This document shows, in pieces, positions 14,562 to 22,613 of a stretch of 45,748 nucleotides of DNA. The notes below the pieces were generated by a model. It made no database searches. It had not been told where the DNA came from and saw only the letters and a program-made list of their open reading frames with translations. Source of the DNA: Bacteroidota bacterium. Lineage in GTDB: Bacteria > Bacteroidota > Bacteroidia > Chitinophagales > Chitinophagaceae. Within the stretch, counting starts at the first letter, position 1, and each line of letters starts with the position of its first letter. Where the stretch lies: the NCBI GenBank assembly GCA_023415275.1, contig JAEZLJ010000168.1, positions 1 to 45,748 on the forward strand, read 5' to 3'. Both the position numbers and the translations under genes were made by a program.

Positions 14562-16709
14562 ATGGCAGACTTGAGATTTCAACGCAACTTTGGTATCGCC
14601 GCTCACATTGATGCGGGTAAGACTACCACTACTGAGCGTATTTTGCGCTACACCGGTATGATCCATAAAATTGGTGAAGTACACGATGGGGCCGCCACTA
14701 CTGACTGGATGGAGCAGGAGAAAGAAAGAGGTATTACCATTACCTCCGCTGCTGTAAGCTGCCAGTGGAACTTCCCAACCGTAAAAGGAAAGGCAGACGC
14801 CAATACCAAAAAATATTACTTCAATATCATCGATACTCCTGGACACGTTGACTTCACAGTAGAAGTTGAGCGTTCTATGCGTGTACTGGATGGTTTGATC
14901 GCGTTGTTCTCTGCCGTTGATGGTGTTGAACCACAATCTGAAACCGTATGGCGCCAGGCTAACCGTTACCGTGTGCCGCGTATTGGTTTCGTAAATAAAA
15001 TGGACCGTTCCGGTGCTGACTTTTTAATGGTGGTAAACCAGGTAAAAGAAATGCTGGGTGCAAAGGCAGTTCCGCTGCAATTGCCTATCGGAGCAGAAGA
15101 TGATTTTAAAGGTGTAGTTGACCTGATCAAGAATAAAGGAATCGTTTGGCATATGGAAACAGAAGGTATGACCTTCGACGAAATTCCAGTACCAGATGAT
15201 ATGAAAGAAGATGTCGAGTTTTGGAGACAAAATCTGATTGAAGCTGTTGCAGAATATGATGATCAATTGATGGAAAAATTCTTTGAAGATCCGAATACGA
15301 TCTCTGAAGATGAGATCCATGAAGCTATTCGTAAAGCAACTATCGACCTGAGCATCGTTCCCATGATGTGTGGTTCTTCTTTCAAAAACAAGGGTGTACA
15401 AACTGCATTGGATGCTGTGTGCCGTTACCTGCCTTCTCCAGTGGATATTGAAGCTGTGAATGGTGTCAATCCTGATTCTGGTGAAACAGAAACACGTAGG
15501 CCTGATGCTAAAGAGCCATTCGCTGCTCTGGCATTTAAGATCATGACTGATCCATTTGTGGGTCGTCTTGCCTTCTTCCGTGTGTACTCTGGTCACCTGG
15601 ATGCCGGTTCTTATGTATTGAACGTAAGAAGTGGTAAGAAAGAGCGTATCTCCCGTATCATGAAAATGTTTGCCAACAAGCAAAATCCAATCGACTTTAT
15701 TGAGGCTGGTGATATTGGAGCTGCTGTTGGTTTTAAAGAGATTAAAACCGGTGATACCCTGTGTGATGAGAATCACCCAATCACCCTGGAGAACATGTTT
15801 ATTCCAGAGCCTGTAATTGCCATCGCCGTTGAGCCAAAGACACAGGCTGACGTTGATAAAATGGGTATGGCTATTTCCAAGCTGGTGGAAGAAGATCCTA
15901 CACTGCGTGTGAACACTGATGAAGATACCGGTCAGACCATCCTGCGTGGTATGGGTGAGTTGCACCTGGAGATCATCATCGATCGTATGCGCCGTGAATT
16001 TAAAGTTGAAGTAAACCAGGGTGCTCCCCAGGTTGCCTATAAAGAAGCTTTCAACACTACAGTACAGCACAGGGAAGTCCTGAAAAAGCAGTCTGGTGGT
16101 CGCGGTAAGTTTGCCGACATCATGTTTGAATTAGGACCTGTTGATGCTGATTGGAAAGAAGCAAATCCTGACAAGCATTATCAATTTGTAAATGACCTGT
16201 TTGGTGGATCTATCCCTCGTGAATTTGTTCCTGCCATTCAGAAAGGATTTGAAAACTCTATGGGAACAGGTGTATTAGCATCTTATCCTGTTGATAATAT
16301 GAAGATCCGTGTTTATGATGGTAGCTTCCACGCGGTTGACTCTGATGCTATGTCATTTGAACTTTGCGCCAAGCAAGGTTTCCGTGAAGCGGCACGCAAA
16401 GCCAAGCCGGTATTGCTAGAGCCGATCATGAAGGTGGAAGTATTAACACCAGACCAGTACATGGGTGATGTAACCGGTGACCTTAACCGTCGTCGTGGAA
16501 TGATGGAAGGTATGGATACACGTGCCGGTGTGCAGGTAATCAAGGCCAAAGTTCCATTGAGTGAAATGTTTGGATATGTAACTCAATTGCGTTCCCTGTC
16601 TTCTGGCCGTGCTTCTTCTACCATGGAGTTCTCTCACTATGCTCCTGCTCCAAATGGTATTGCTGAAGAAGTGATTGCCAAGAGCAAAGGAAAAGTGAGT
16701 GCAGAATAA
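14562..16709 (+). CDS. fusA: Elongation factor G
   Basis: This encodes 715 residues. The GTPase motifs are intact: G1 AHIDAGKTTT (14-23), G2 within ERGITI (55-60), G3 DTPGHVDF (91-98), G4 NKMD (145-148) and G5 CGSS in the CGSSFKNKGVQ segment. Domains II to V follow, with the GMGELHLEI region of domain III and the RRRGMMEGM loop near the start of domain V. EF-G moves tRNAs and mRNA on the ribosome using GTP. It is a single-gene unit here, with its own promoter and a strong terminator, whereas it is usually inside the str operon. Confidence 0.98.
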   Translation: MADLRFQRNFGIAAHIDAGKTTTTERILRYTGMIHKIGEVHDGAATTDWMEQEKERGITITSAAVSCQWNFPTVKGKADANTKKYYFNIIDTPGHVDFTVEVERSMRVLDGLIALFSAVDGVEPQSETVWRQANRYRVPRIGFVNKMDRSGADFLMVVNQVKEMLGAKAVPLQLPIGAEDDFKGVVDLIKNKGIVWHMETEGMTFDEIPVPDDMKEDVEFWRQNLIEAVAEYDDQLMEKFFEDPNTISEDEIHEAIRKATIDLSIVPMMCGSSFKNKGVQTALDAVCRYLPSPVDIEAVNGVNPDSGETETRRPDAKEPFAALAFKIMTDPFVGRLAFFRVYSGHLDAGSYVLNVRSGKKERISRIMKMFANKQNPIDFIEAGDIGAAVGFKEIKTGDTLCDENHPITLENMFIPEPVIAIAVEPKTQADVDKMGMAISKLVEEDPTLRVNTDEDTGQTILRGMGELHLEIIIDRMRREFKVEVNQGAPQVAYKEAFNTTVQHREVLKKQSGGRGKFADIMFELGPVDADWKEANPDKHYQFVNDLFGGSIPREFVPAIQKGFENSMGTGVLASYPVDNMKIRVYDGSFHAVDSDAMSFELCAKQGFREAARKAKPVLLEPIMKVEVLTPDQYMGDVTGDLNRRRGMMEGMDTRAGVQVIKAKVPLSEMFGYVTQLRSLSSGRASSTMEFSHYAPAPNGIAEEVIAKSKGKVSAE

Positions 16710-16734
16710 GCAGCATTCGTAAGATTAACATAGT

Positions 16735-16766
16735 AAAAACCCCGGGCTTCATGCCAGGGGTTTTTT
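16735..16766 (+). terminator. Terminator after fusA
   Basis: AAAAACCCC (16735-16743) pairs with GGGGTTTTT (16757-16765), with an inner GGC/GCC pair and a T run after it. It is a strong intrinsic terminator. Confidence 0.9.
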
Positions 16767-16913
16767 GTTTTAATAAAATTTAATTAAGATCAATAGAATA
16801 AAGCAATTAGGCATTGCATTTGTTTTATGGTAGCTGTTCGATTCCCGTTTTTAGGATCCCGTTTTGATCCGGCCGTTGGGCTTATGAAAAACACCAATCT
16901 GGTAATTGAACCT

Positions 16914-16960
16914 TGGGCTCTCTGGAGCCCATTTTTATTAACAATGGCTCCAGATTGTTA
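16914..16960 (+). promoter_or_regulatory. Possible attenuator before the DUF4382 gene
   Basis: TGGGCTC-TCTG-GAGCCCA (16914-16931) is a 7-bp hairpin followed by TTTTT. Just after it, TAACAAT (16939-16945) pairs with ATTGTTA (16954-16960), and its loop GGCTCCAG (16946-16953) is exactly complementary to CTGGAGCC (16922-16929) in the first hairpin. The two folds exclude or lock each other, as in attenuators or pseudoknots. The pairing is seen; the regulatory role is inferred. Confidence 0.45.
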
Positions 16961-17000
16961 AAATGGCATCAAACTTGTCAAGCTCTGCAAAAAGTAATCT

Positions 17001-17798
17001 ATGAAACTTAACACAATCCTTGCCTTAGCCTTCGTATCTATTACATCTTTGGCTGTTTACTCCTGTTCCAAAGAGAATTCTACATCTGCCAGTGCTGACA
17101 AATCGAGGTTACAGGTGTACCTTACCGATGATCCTGGTAATTATGATGAAGTAGTCATTGATGTTCAGGATATCCTGATCAATTATTCTTCTGATTCTTC
17201 CACCGGTTGGCAAAGCCTATCCAATGTAAAAAGGGGCAGTTATGACGTTTTGAAACTGGTAAATGACAATGACACCCTGTTGGGAGATGCAGAATTAAAT
17301 CCTGGTAAAATTGAGCAGATCCGCCTGGTGCTGGGGCCTGACAACTATGTTACAGTGGATGGAACAAAAGTTCCCTTGACAACGCCAAGCGCACAACAGT
17401 CAGGGTTGAAATTAAATATCAACCAGGAAGTAAACGCCGGAATTGTATACAAATTATTAATGGATTTTGATGCCTCCAGGTCTATCGTAAAGACGGGCAA
17501 TGGTAAGTATATACTGAAACCGGTTATACGTACCAGTTTGGCTGCCGTAGGTGGAAGCATCAAGGGTTATGTATTACCCGACAGTGCGAACACTGCTGTA
17601 TATGCCATTCAGGGAACTGATACCGTCACAGGTTCATATACTTCTAATGGAAGCTATATGGTGAAAGGATTGAATGCAGGAAGTTATACACTTGCATTTG
17701 CACCGGCAGATTCGGCCTTTAAAAGCACGAATGTTACTGGAGTGAACGTTACAGCTAATTCAGTAACTACCGTGGATACGGTGAGATTAACGCATTAA
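17001..17798 (+). CDS. DUF4382 lipoprotein with a carboxypeptidase-regulatory-like domain
   Basis: This encodes 265 residues. The lipoprotein signal ends at Cys22 (LAVYSC), giving an outer- or inner-membrane anchored protein. Residues ~37-180 fit DUF4382: LQVYLTDDPGNYDEVVIDVQ, then YDVLKLVNDNDTLLGDAELN and QIRLVLGPDNYVTVDG. Residues ~185-262 form a carboxypeptidase-D regulatory-like beta-sandwich (GGSIKGYVLPDSANTAVYAI, then GSYMVKGLNAGSYTLAF). Function is unknown; members are surface adhesion-like lipoproteins in Bacteroidota. A clear terminator follows. Confidence 0.88.
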   Translation: MKLNTILALAFVSITSLAVYSCSKENSTSASADKSRLQVYLTDDPGNYDEVVIDVQDILINYSSDSSTGWQSLSNVKRGSYDVLKLVNDNDTLLGDAELNPGKIEQIRLVLGPDNYVTVDGTKVPLTTPSAQQSGLKLNINQEVNAGIVYKLLMDFDASRSIVKTGNGKYILKPVIRTSLAAVGGSIKGYVLPDSANTAVYAIQGTDTVTGSYTSNGSYMVKGLNAGSYTLAFAPADSAFKSTNVTGVNVTANSVTTVDTVRLTH

Positions 17799-17820
17799 TT
17801 TTTGTAAAGAAAAATAGGAA

Positions 17821-17848
17821 AGGCCACCCACATCGGGGTGGCTTTTTT
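17821..17848 (+). terminator. Terminator after the DUF4382 gene
   Basis: GCCACCC (17823-17829) pairs with GGGTGGC (17836-17842) around a six-base loop, followed by TTTTTT (17843-17848). Confidence 0.9.
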
Positions 17849-17907
17849 ATGCTTATTTTTTTGATTAATAATTATTACCAGTTTCATTTCATTAACTTGA
17901 TGCAGAA

Positions 17908-20100
17908 ATGAAATGCCGCCCCATGATCAAATATTTTATCTGCTCTTTCATAGTGCTCATGTGCATTAATTCGCATGCCCAGGAGAGGTTACTAAAGAAG
18001 GGCATGGTATTGAGCACATCTCAAAAAATAAAACAGGCTACCTATGTATTAAATGCTTCAGACAATTTAAATACTGGGGCCATCATCATAGAGGGTTCTG
18101 ATATTACCATTGATTTTAACCAGGCCGTGGTTAAAGGAGGCTTGCCTGTGGACGCTCCTGATAACTTTAAAGGCGTTGCTATTTATATCAGGTCAGGAAA
18201 AAACATTACCATTAAAAATTTGTCCGTTCATGGTTACAAGGTGGCCTTGCTGGCCAGAAACATTGAAGGACTCACTTTAGAGAATTGCGATTTCAGCTAC
18301 AACTACAGGCCCCATTTAAACAGTTCCCAGGAAAAGGAAGATATTTCTGACTGGATGAGTTACCATCATAATGAAAATGACGAATGGCTGCGCTATGGAG
18401 CCGCCATTTATCTCAAGGGATGCAATAATGCTACCATTTCAAATTGCAGGGTAACAGGTGGACAAAATGCCCTGATGATGGTGCAGTGCAACAATGGTAT
18501 GATCTATAATAATGACTTTTCTTTTAATTCAGGAATAGGGCTTGGCATGTACCGTTGCTCTGATAATAAGGTGTGTTACAACAGGATCATCTTTAATGTA
18601 AGGGGTTATAGTCATGGGGTTTACAATCGTGGACAGGATAGCGCCGGCATATTGGTATATGAACAAAGCAACAATAACCTGTTTTACAAAAATGCAGTAA
18701 CACATGGTGGTGATGGATTCTTTCTTTGGGCAGGCCAAACAACCATGGATACAGGCAAAGGCGGCTGTAATGATAATGTGCTATTGGATAATGACTTTTC
18801 CTATGCACCTACCAATGGAATAGAAGCCACCTTCAGCCGCAATAAGATTATTCATAACAGGGTATTTGAATGTGATCATGGAATCTGGGGAGGTTATAGC
18901 TATGAAACGGATATCAGTAATAATCAATTTCGGTATAACCGCATTGCTATTGCAATTGAGCATGGTTTGAATAACCGTATACACCATAATTTGTTTTACG
19001 AGGATAAACAAGCCATCAGATTGTGGTCTAATAAAACCCAACCTCTTGACTGGGGATATGCAAAATATAGAGATACGAGGAGTGCGGATTACACCATAGC
19101 CGGCAACAGCTTTAATAAGAATGCTTTGGTGTATGATATAACCCGGACGGATAGCCTGCAGATCTTTGACAACCGGGTATCGCTGTGTGATGTAGAATAT
19201 AAAATAGACAGTACTGTAACTGCAATTGACACTTCATTCAATGAAGCATTGATGTACCAGCTTTCTGAAGATTACCAGCCCAATATACCAGTAATTCAAA
19301 ATCCTAAGGATCCATTCAAGGGCAGCGGTAAACTGGCAGGAAGAAAAAACATCATGATCACTAAATGGGGGCCTTACGATTTCAGGTATCCATTGATCTG
19401 GAATACCAATCCAACAGATACATCCGGCCAGATGCAATTCCAGGTATTAGGACCAACCGGTAAGTGGAAGATCCTTTATGCAAAAGGCGTAAAAAATATT
19501 TTGCTGAAGAACGGAAGTTTTCCATCCACATTTACAGCAGATAAAGTAAAGGGCGAAGGCACAGATATCCAGATCGTAGCTGAATACAAGGGAGGAAAAT
19601 ATACTGACAAATGGGGTAGGGTTGTTTCTGCTGGTAAGCCTTCCAGGTTTACATTCAGAAAATTCTTTCAGCCTATAGATTTTGCTGTAAAATGGTACCC
19701 CCTGGATACCATTGATTTTAAGGACTCTAATGCTGTTTCTGCATTGGCCGCTCAAAGGCCTTTTAAAACATCAAAGGTCAATCAGCTCAATTATGCATGG
19801 TGGGGAGGAATTAAATCAGGTGATCAGCAATACCTCAAATTCCTGACAGTGGCAGAGGGAAAGGCTACCATGAATGAAGGTAAATACGAGTTGAGGGTTT
19901 CCTGGGATGATGCTGTAAGGGTATATGTAGATGGTAAGCTGATCATTAATGAATGGAATCCGGCGCAGAATCAATTTGACGAATCTCCGAATCGCAAAGC
20001 CATCATACAGTTGAGTAAAGGCATACATCATTTTAAAGTGGAGCATGTGGAGCTGGGAAGCTTTGCCACTCTGAACTTGCAACTTCAAAAACTGGATTAG
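17908..20100 (+). CDS. Secreted right-handed beta-helix protein with a C-terminal PA14-like domain
   Basis: This encodes 730 residues from the ATG at 17908, or 725 from the ATG at 17923, which gives a better signal peptide (cleavage near NSHAQ). Residues ~55-420 carry many short N-x-x-I/N-N-x-F repeats of parallel beta-helix (NosD/pectate-lyase-like) proteins, for example NITIKNLSVHG, NATISNCRVTGGQNA and NKIIHNRVFECDHGI. The last ~120 residues look like a PA14-type sugar-binding sandwich (YELRVSWDDAVRVYVDGKLI, then HFKVEHVELGSFATLNLQL). A polysaccharide lyase, epimerase or carbohydrate-binding role outside the cell is likely; the catalytic residues are not identified. Confidence 0.85.
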   Translation: MKCRPMIKYFICSFIVLMCINSHAQERLLKKGMVLSTSQKIKQATYVLNASDNLNTGAIIIEGSDITIDFNQAVVKGGLPVDAPDNFKGVAIYIRSGKNITIKNLSVHGYKVALLARNIEGLTLENCDFSYNYRPHLNSSQEKEDISDWMSYHHNENDEWLRYGAAIYLKGCNNATISNCRVTGGQNALMMVQCNNGMIYNNDFSFNSGIGLGMYRCSDNKVCYNRIIFNVRGYSHGVYNRGQDSAGILVYEQSNNNLFYKNAVTHGGDGFFLWAGQTTMDTGKGGCNDNVLLDNDFSYAPTNGIEATFSRNKIIHNRVFECDHGIWGGYSYETDISNNQFRYNRIAIAIEHGLNNRIHHNLFYEDKQAIRLWSNKTQPLDWGYAKYRDTRSADYTIAGNSFNKNALVYDITRTDSLQIFDNRVSLCDVEYKIDSTVTAIDTSFNEALMYQLSEDYQPNIPVIQNPKDPFKGSGKLAGRKNIMITKWGPYDFRYPLIWNTNPTDTSGQMQFQVLGPTGKWKILYAKGVKNILLKNGSFPSTFTADKVKGEGTDIQIVAEYKGGKYTDKWGRVVSAGKPSRFTFRKFFQPIDFAVKWYPLDTIDFKDSNAVSALAAQRPFKTSKVNQLNYAWWGGIKSGDQQYLKFLTVAEGKATMNEGKYELRVSWDDAVRVYVDGKLIINEWNPAQNQFDESPNRKAIIQLSKGIHHFKVEHVELGSFATLNLQLQKLD

Positions 20101-20226
20101 AATAAGGTCCTGATATAGCATAATCATCCAACGGAACTCATCTGTAATTGATTGAAATATAAGTAGATGGGCATAGTTTTTTATGTATTCTGCTTATTAT
20201 TTCTTCATTTTTAAAATTCTTATCAT

Positions 20227-21147
20227 ATGGCAAAGAATTATCAAAATGATGATTCACGATCCTATAACCAGGATTGGGATCAGAATCAAAATCGGTACAA
20301 TGAGCAGGGCGAGGACAACAAGAGGAATTATGGAAATGTAAGTCATAGGGGAAACAGCCAAAGAGATCGGAACTGGATGGACAGGGATAGAAACTATACA
20401 AATACAGGCAACAGGAATTACAACGAAAGAGACGGAAGCAACTTTGGCCAGGATTATCAAAACGATTGGGACAATGTATCCAGTGGCTATGGTTCAGCTG
20501 CCGGCAATGATTACCGGCAGGACGACGACTGGAATCGCGGCCAGGGGCAATGGCGCGACACAGGCAACTATGGTCAGAGCTACGGTACTTCTGGAGGATA
20601 CAGCAACCAGAACAGGTATCGTGGTATCAGCAGCAAAAGGGATGATTAATCCCGTTCCCACAACAGGCATGTTTATAGCGGAAATTATAATGCCGGCTAT
20701 AATGAAAGGAACAGGAACCAGGAAAGCATTTATGGAGGCGACACCAGTAATTATGGCAATGCCAACCAGGGTGGTGTTGACAGGGGATGGTGGGATAGAA
20801 CCCGCGATGAGGTTTCCTCATGGTTTGGTGATGATGATGCAGAAAGGCGTCGCCGGATGGATGAACAACGGTCTGGCGGTCACCGGGGAAAAGGGCCGAA
20901 AGATTACAGGCGTTCAGAGGACCGGATAAGGGAAGATGTTTGCGACCGCCTGAGTGACGATGATTACCTGGATGCTTCTAACATAGAAGTAAAAGTAGAA
21001 GGCGATGAAGTGATACTTACCGGAACGGCTACTTCAAGAGAGGAGAAAAGAAGGGCAGAAGACCTGGTGGAATCGATCTCTGGAGTAAGAAACGTGGAGA
21101 ACAGAATAAGAGTGGATTCGGGAAGTTCAACTTTTAACCGGGAGTAA
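20227..21147 (+). pseudogene. BON-domain protein gene split by an in-frame TAA
   Basis: One reading frame runs from the ATG at 20227 to TAA at 21145-21147, broken only by TAA at 20647-20649. The first 140 codons are Asn/Asp/Gly/Arg-rich low complexity (RDRNWMDRDRNYTNTGNRNY). After the stop the same style continues without shift (NYNAGYNERNRNQ), then WWDRTRDEVSSWFGDDDAER and a BON domain (DVCDRLSDDDYLDASNIEVK, GTATSREEKRRAEDLVESIS). The separate internal ATG at 20857 would give only 96 residues with the BON domain. The family normally has both parts. Either one base changed (or was misread), or the stop is read through, or the gene has decayed very recently. Confidence 0.8.
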
Positions 21148-21166
21148 CCTGGCTGGAACTTTAATT

Positions 21167-21208
21167 ATTACGATCAAACGCCCCAATTCAGGGGCGTTTG
21201 ATCGTAAT
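21167..21208. terminator. Bidirectional terminator before rpsJ
   Basis: An 18-bp perfect stem (21167-21184 with 21191-21208) closes a six-base AATTCA loop. T-rich sequence follows it on the plus strand. It ends the BON gene and isolates the rpsJ promoter. Confidence 0.9.
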
Positions 21209-21314
21209 TTAGCTTTAGTAATAGGCGTTTAGCGCTATGCTTTAAAAATAATATTGATACAATGTAGATAAAGGTTGCTTTTAATGCTTTCTTCACAAAT
21301 TTGTTTATTAAACT

Positions 21315-21346
21315 TTTGTCTGTTTAAACTCAACCCGTTACCTTTG
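21315..21346 (+). promoter_or_regulatory. Promoter of the S10-spc operon
   Basis: TTTG (21315-21318) and TACCTTTG (21339-21346), spacer 20 bases, fit the Bacteroidota consensus and match the rpsL promoter in spacing. Transcription should begin near 21352. The short leader contains the hairpin CCCATT/AATGGG (21351-21356, 21362-21367) eight bases before the rpsJ start. Confidence 0.85.
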
Positions 21347-21375
21347 CACTCCCATTCCAAAAATGGGTTTGGCAT

Positions 21376-21681
21376 ATGTCACAAAGAATCAGAATCAAAT
21401 TACAGTCTTACGACCACAACCTGGTAGATAAATCAGCAGAGAAAATAGTTAAGACTGTTCGCAGCACCGGTGCGGTAGTTACAGGACCAATTCCTCTTCC
21501 TACACGCAAGAAGATCTTTACAGTATTACGTTCACCACACGTGAACAAGAAAAGCCGTGAGCAGTTCCAATTAGCTACGCATAAGCGTTTGTTGGATATC
21601 TACACTTCCTCATCAAGAACAGTAGATGCGCTTTCAAAGCTGGATCTTCCTTCTGGTGTTGAGGTTGAGATCAAGGCATGA
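21376..21681 (+). CDS. rpsJ: 30S ribosomal protein S10
   Basis: This encodes 101 residues, normal length, with the conserved IRIKLQSYDHNLVDKSAEKI start, the GPIPLPTRKKIFTVLRSPH loop and the closing LSKLDLPSGVEVEIK strand. S10 sits in the 30S head and also serves in NusB-dependent antitermination. It is the first gene of the long operon, but a 313-base structured spacer separates it from rplC, in contrast to the short gaps usual here. Confidence 0.98.
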   Translation: MSQRIRIKLQSYDHNLVDKSAEKIVKTVRSTGAVVTGPIPLPTRKKIFTVLRSPHVNKKSREQFQLATHKRLLDIYTSSSRTVDALSKLDLPSGVEVEIKA

Positions 21682-21994
21682 TGGATGACCTGCCGGACAG
21701 GTCCTTTAAAAAACTAGTTCTTATCAAATTAATAGTCATCTCTCAACTTCACGCTTATCGCGGGAAAGAAAAGAGCTCTGATCAAGAAACTTCCCCAAAT
21801 ACCCTAGGTATAAGGGGTTATATATAAACAAGCCCTTCGAGGTTTGTTTGTCACCGGTACTTCCGAATCGATACCCATCGAACCAAAGGAAAAGGTCGGC
21901 TGATGAACCAGGATTGACCCTTCGACAAGCTCAGGGATGAGCTACCCAATCGAAGAATGTCTTGCATAACCTTGCGGGGGAAAACCGCAAAGAA
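21682..21994 (+). promoter_or_regulatory. Hairpin-rich spacer between rpsJ and rplC
   Basis: No gene is seen in this 313-base gap, but six inverted repeats are: GACCTG/CAGGTC (21687-21703); CCCC-AA-ATACC/GGTAT-AA-GGGG (21793-21817); a 9-bp stem with a CTTCGA loop (21826-21849); TCGAT/ATCGA (21868-21881); a two-part stem CTTCGA/TCGAAG with AGCTC/GAGCT (21920-21955); and TTGCGG/CCGCAA (21972-21990), which ends four bases before the rplC start. A candidate autoregulatory leader for L3/L4, or an inserted repeat cluster. The CTTCGACAAGCTCAG motif in it (21920-21934) is a repeat known from many bacterial genomes. Confidence 0.5.
21918..21936 (+). repeat. CCCTTCGACAAGCTCAGGG dispersed palindromic motif
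   Basis: The sequence CCCTTCGACAAGCTCAGGG is imperfectly self-complementary (CCCT/AGGG ends). The same core is familiar as an intergenic repeat in many unrelated bacteria. It lies inside the rpsJ-rplC spacer. One copy is seen in the window; spread in this genome cannot be tested here. Confidence 0.5.
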
Positions 21995-22612
21995 ATGAAA
22001 GGAATCATTGGTAAAAAAATTGGGATGACCAGCATCTTCGATGCAAGCGGTAAGCAAACTGCCTGCACGATCATTGAGGCTGGTCCTTGCGTTGTTACCC
22101 AGGTTAAGACGCAGGAAACAGATGGCTACAATGCCTTACAGGTCGCTTTCGGCGATAAGAAAGAGAAACACACGATCGGTGCAGAGAAAAATCACTTCGC
22201 TAAAGCCAATACTCCGGCTAAAAAGTGTGTAAAGGAATTCAGAAACTATTTCGAAGAAAAGAATATTGGTGATACTATCACTGTTGACATTTTCGCTGAA
22301 GGCGATAAGGTTGATGTAGTTGGTACAACCAAAGGAAAGGGTTTCCAGGGTGTTGTAAAGCGCCATGGTTTCTCCGGTGTGGGTGAAGCGTCCCACGGCC
22401 AGCACGACCGCCAAAGAGCTCCAGGTTCTATTGGTGGATCATCTTATCCAAGCCGTGTATTCAAAGGAATGCGCATGGCAGGTAGAATGGGCCAGGACAG
22501 GGTGAAAGTAAAAGGTCTGAAAGTAGTAAAGATCTTCGCCGACAAAAACTACATATTGGTTGGTGGTTCTGTTCCGGGCCACGATGGTTCAATCGTTTTA
22601 ATCCAGAAGTAA
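21995..22612 (+). CDS. rplC: 50S ribosomal protein L3
   Basis: This encodes 205 residues from the ATG at 21995, where the L3 start KGIIGKKIGMTSIFDASGK begins; an upstream TTG at 21962 would add residues unlike the family and is rejected. The long central extension with HGQHDRQRAPGSIG (reaching the peptidyl-transferase centre) and the closing KVKGLKVVKIF are present. L3 is an early 50S assembly protein. The start lies right behind a hairpin, so translation may be structure-controlled. rplD follows after one base. Confidence 0.97.
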   Translation: MKGIIGKKIGMTSIFDASGKQTACTIIEAGPCVVTQVKTQETDGYNALQVAFGDKKEKHTIGAEKNHFAKANTPAKKCVKEFRNYFEEKNIGDTITVDIFAEGDKVDVVGTTKGKGFQGVVKRHGFSGVGEASHGQHDRQRAPGSIGGSSYPSRVFKGMRMAGRMGQDRVKVKGLKVVKIFADKNYILVGGSVPGHDGSIVLIQK

Positions 22613-22613
22613 A

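Noticed and set aside
15024..16070. 348-codon antisense frame within fusA
   Set aside because: Lies fully inside a strongly conserved gene, without family features; a shadow of fusA codon usage.
20444..20929. 161-codon frame overlapping both halves of the BON gene in another frame
   Set aside because: Met/Thr/Ala-rich with no domain, whereas the main frame has a conserved BON domain and consistent low complexity on both sides of the stop.
21962..21994. TTG start adding 11 residues to L3
   Set aside because: The added residues are unlike L3 N-termini and lie in a hairpin; the ATG at 21995 gives the standard start.
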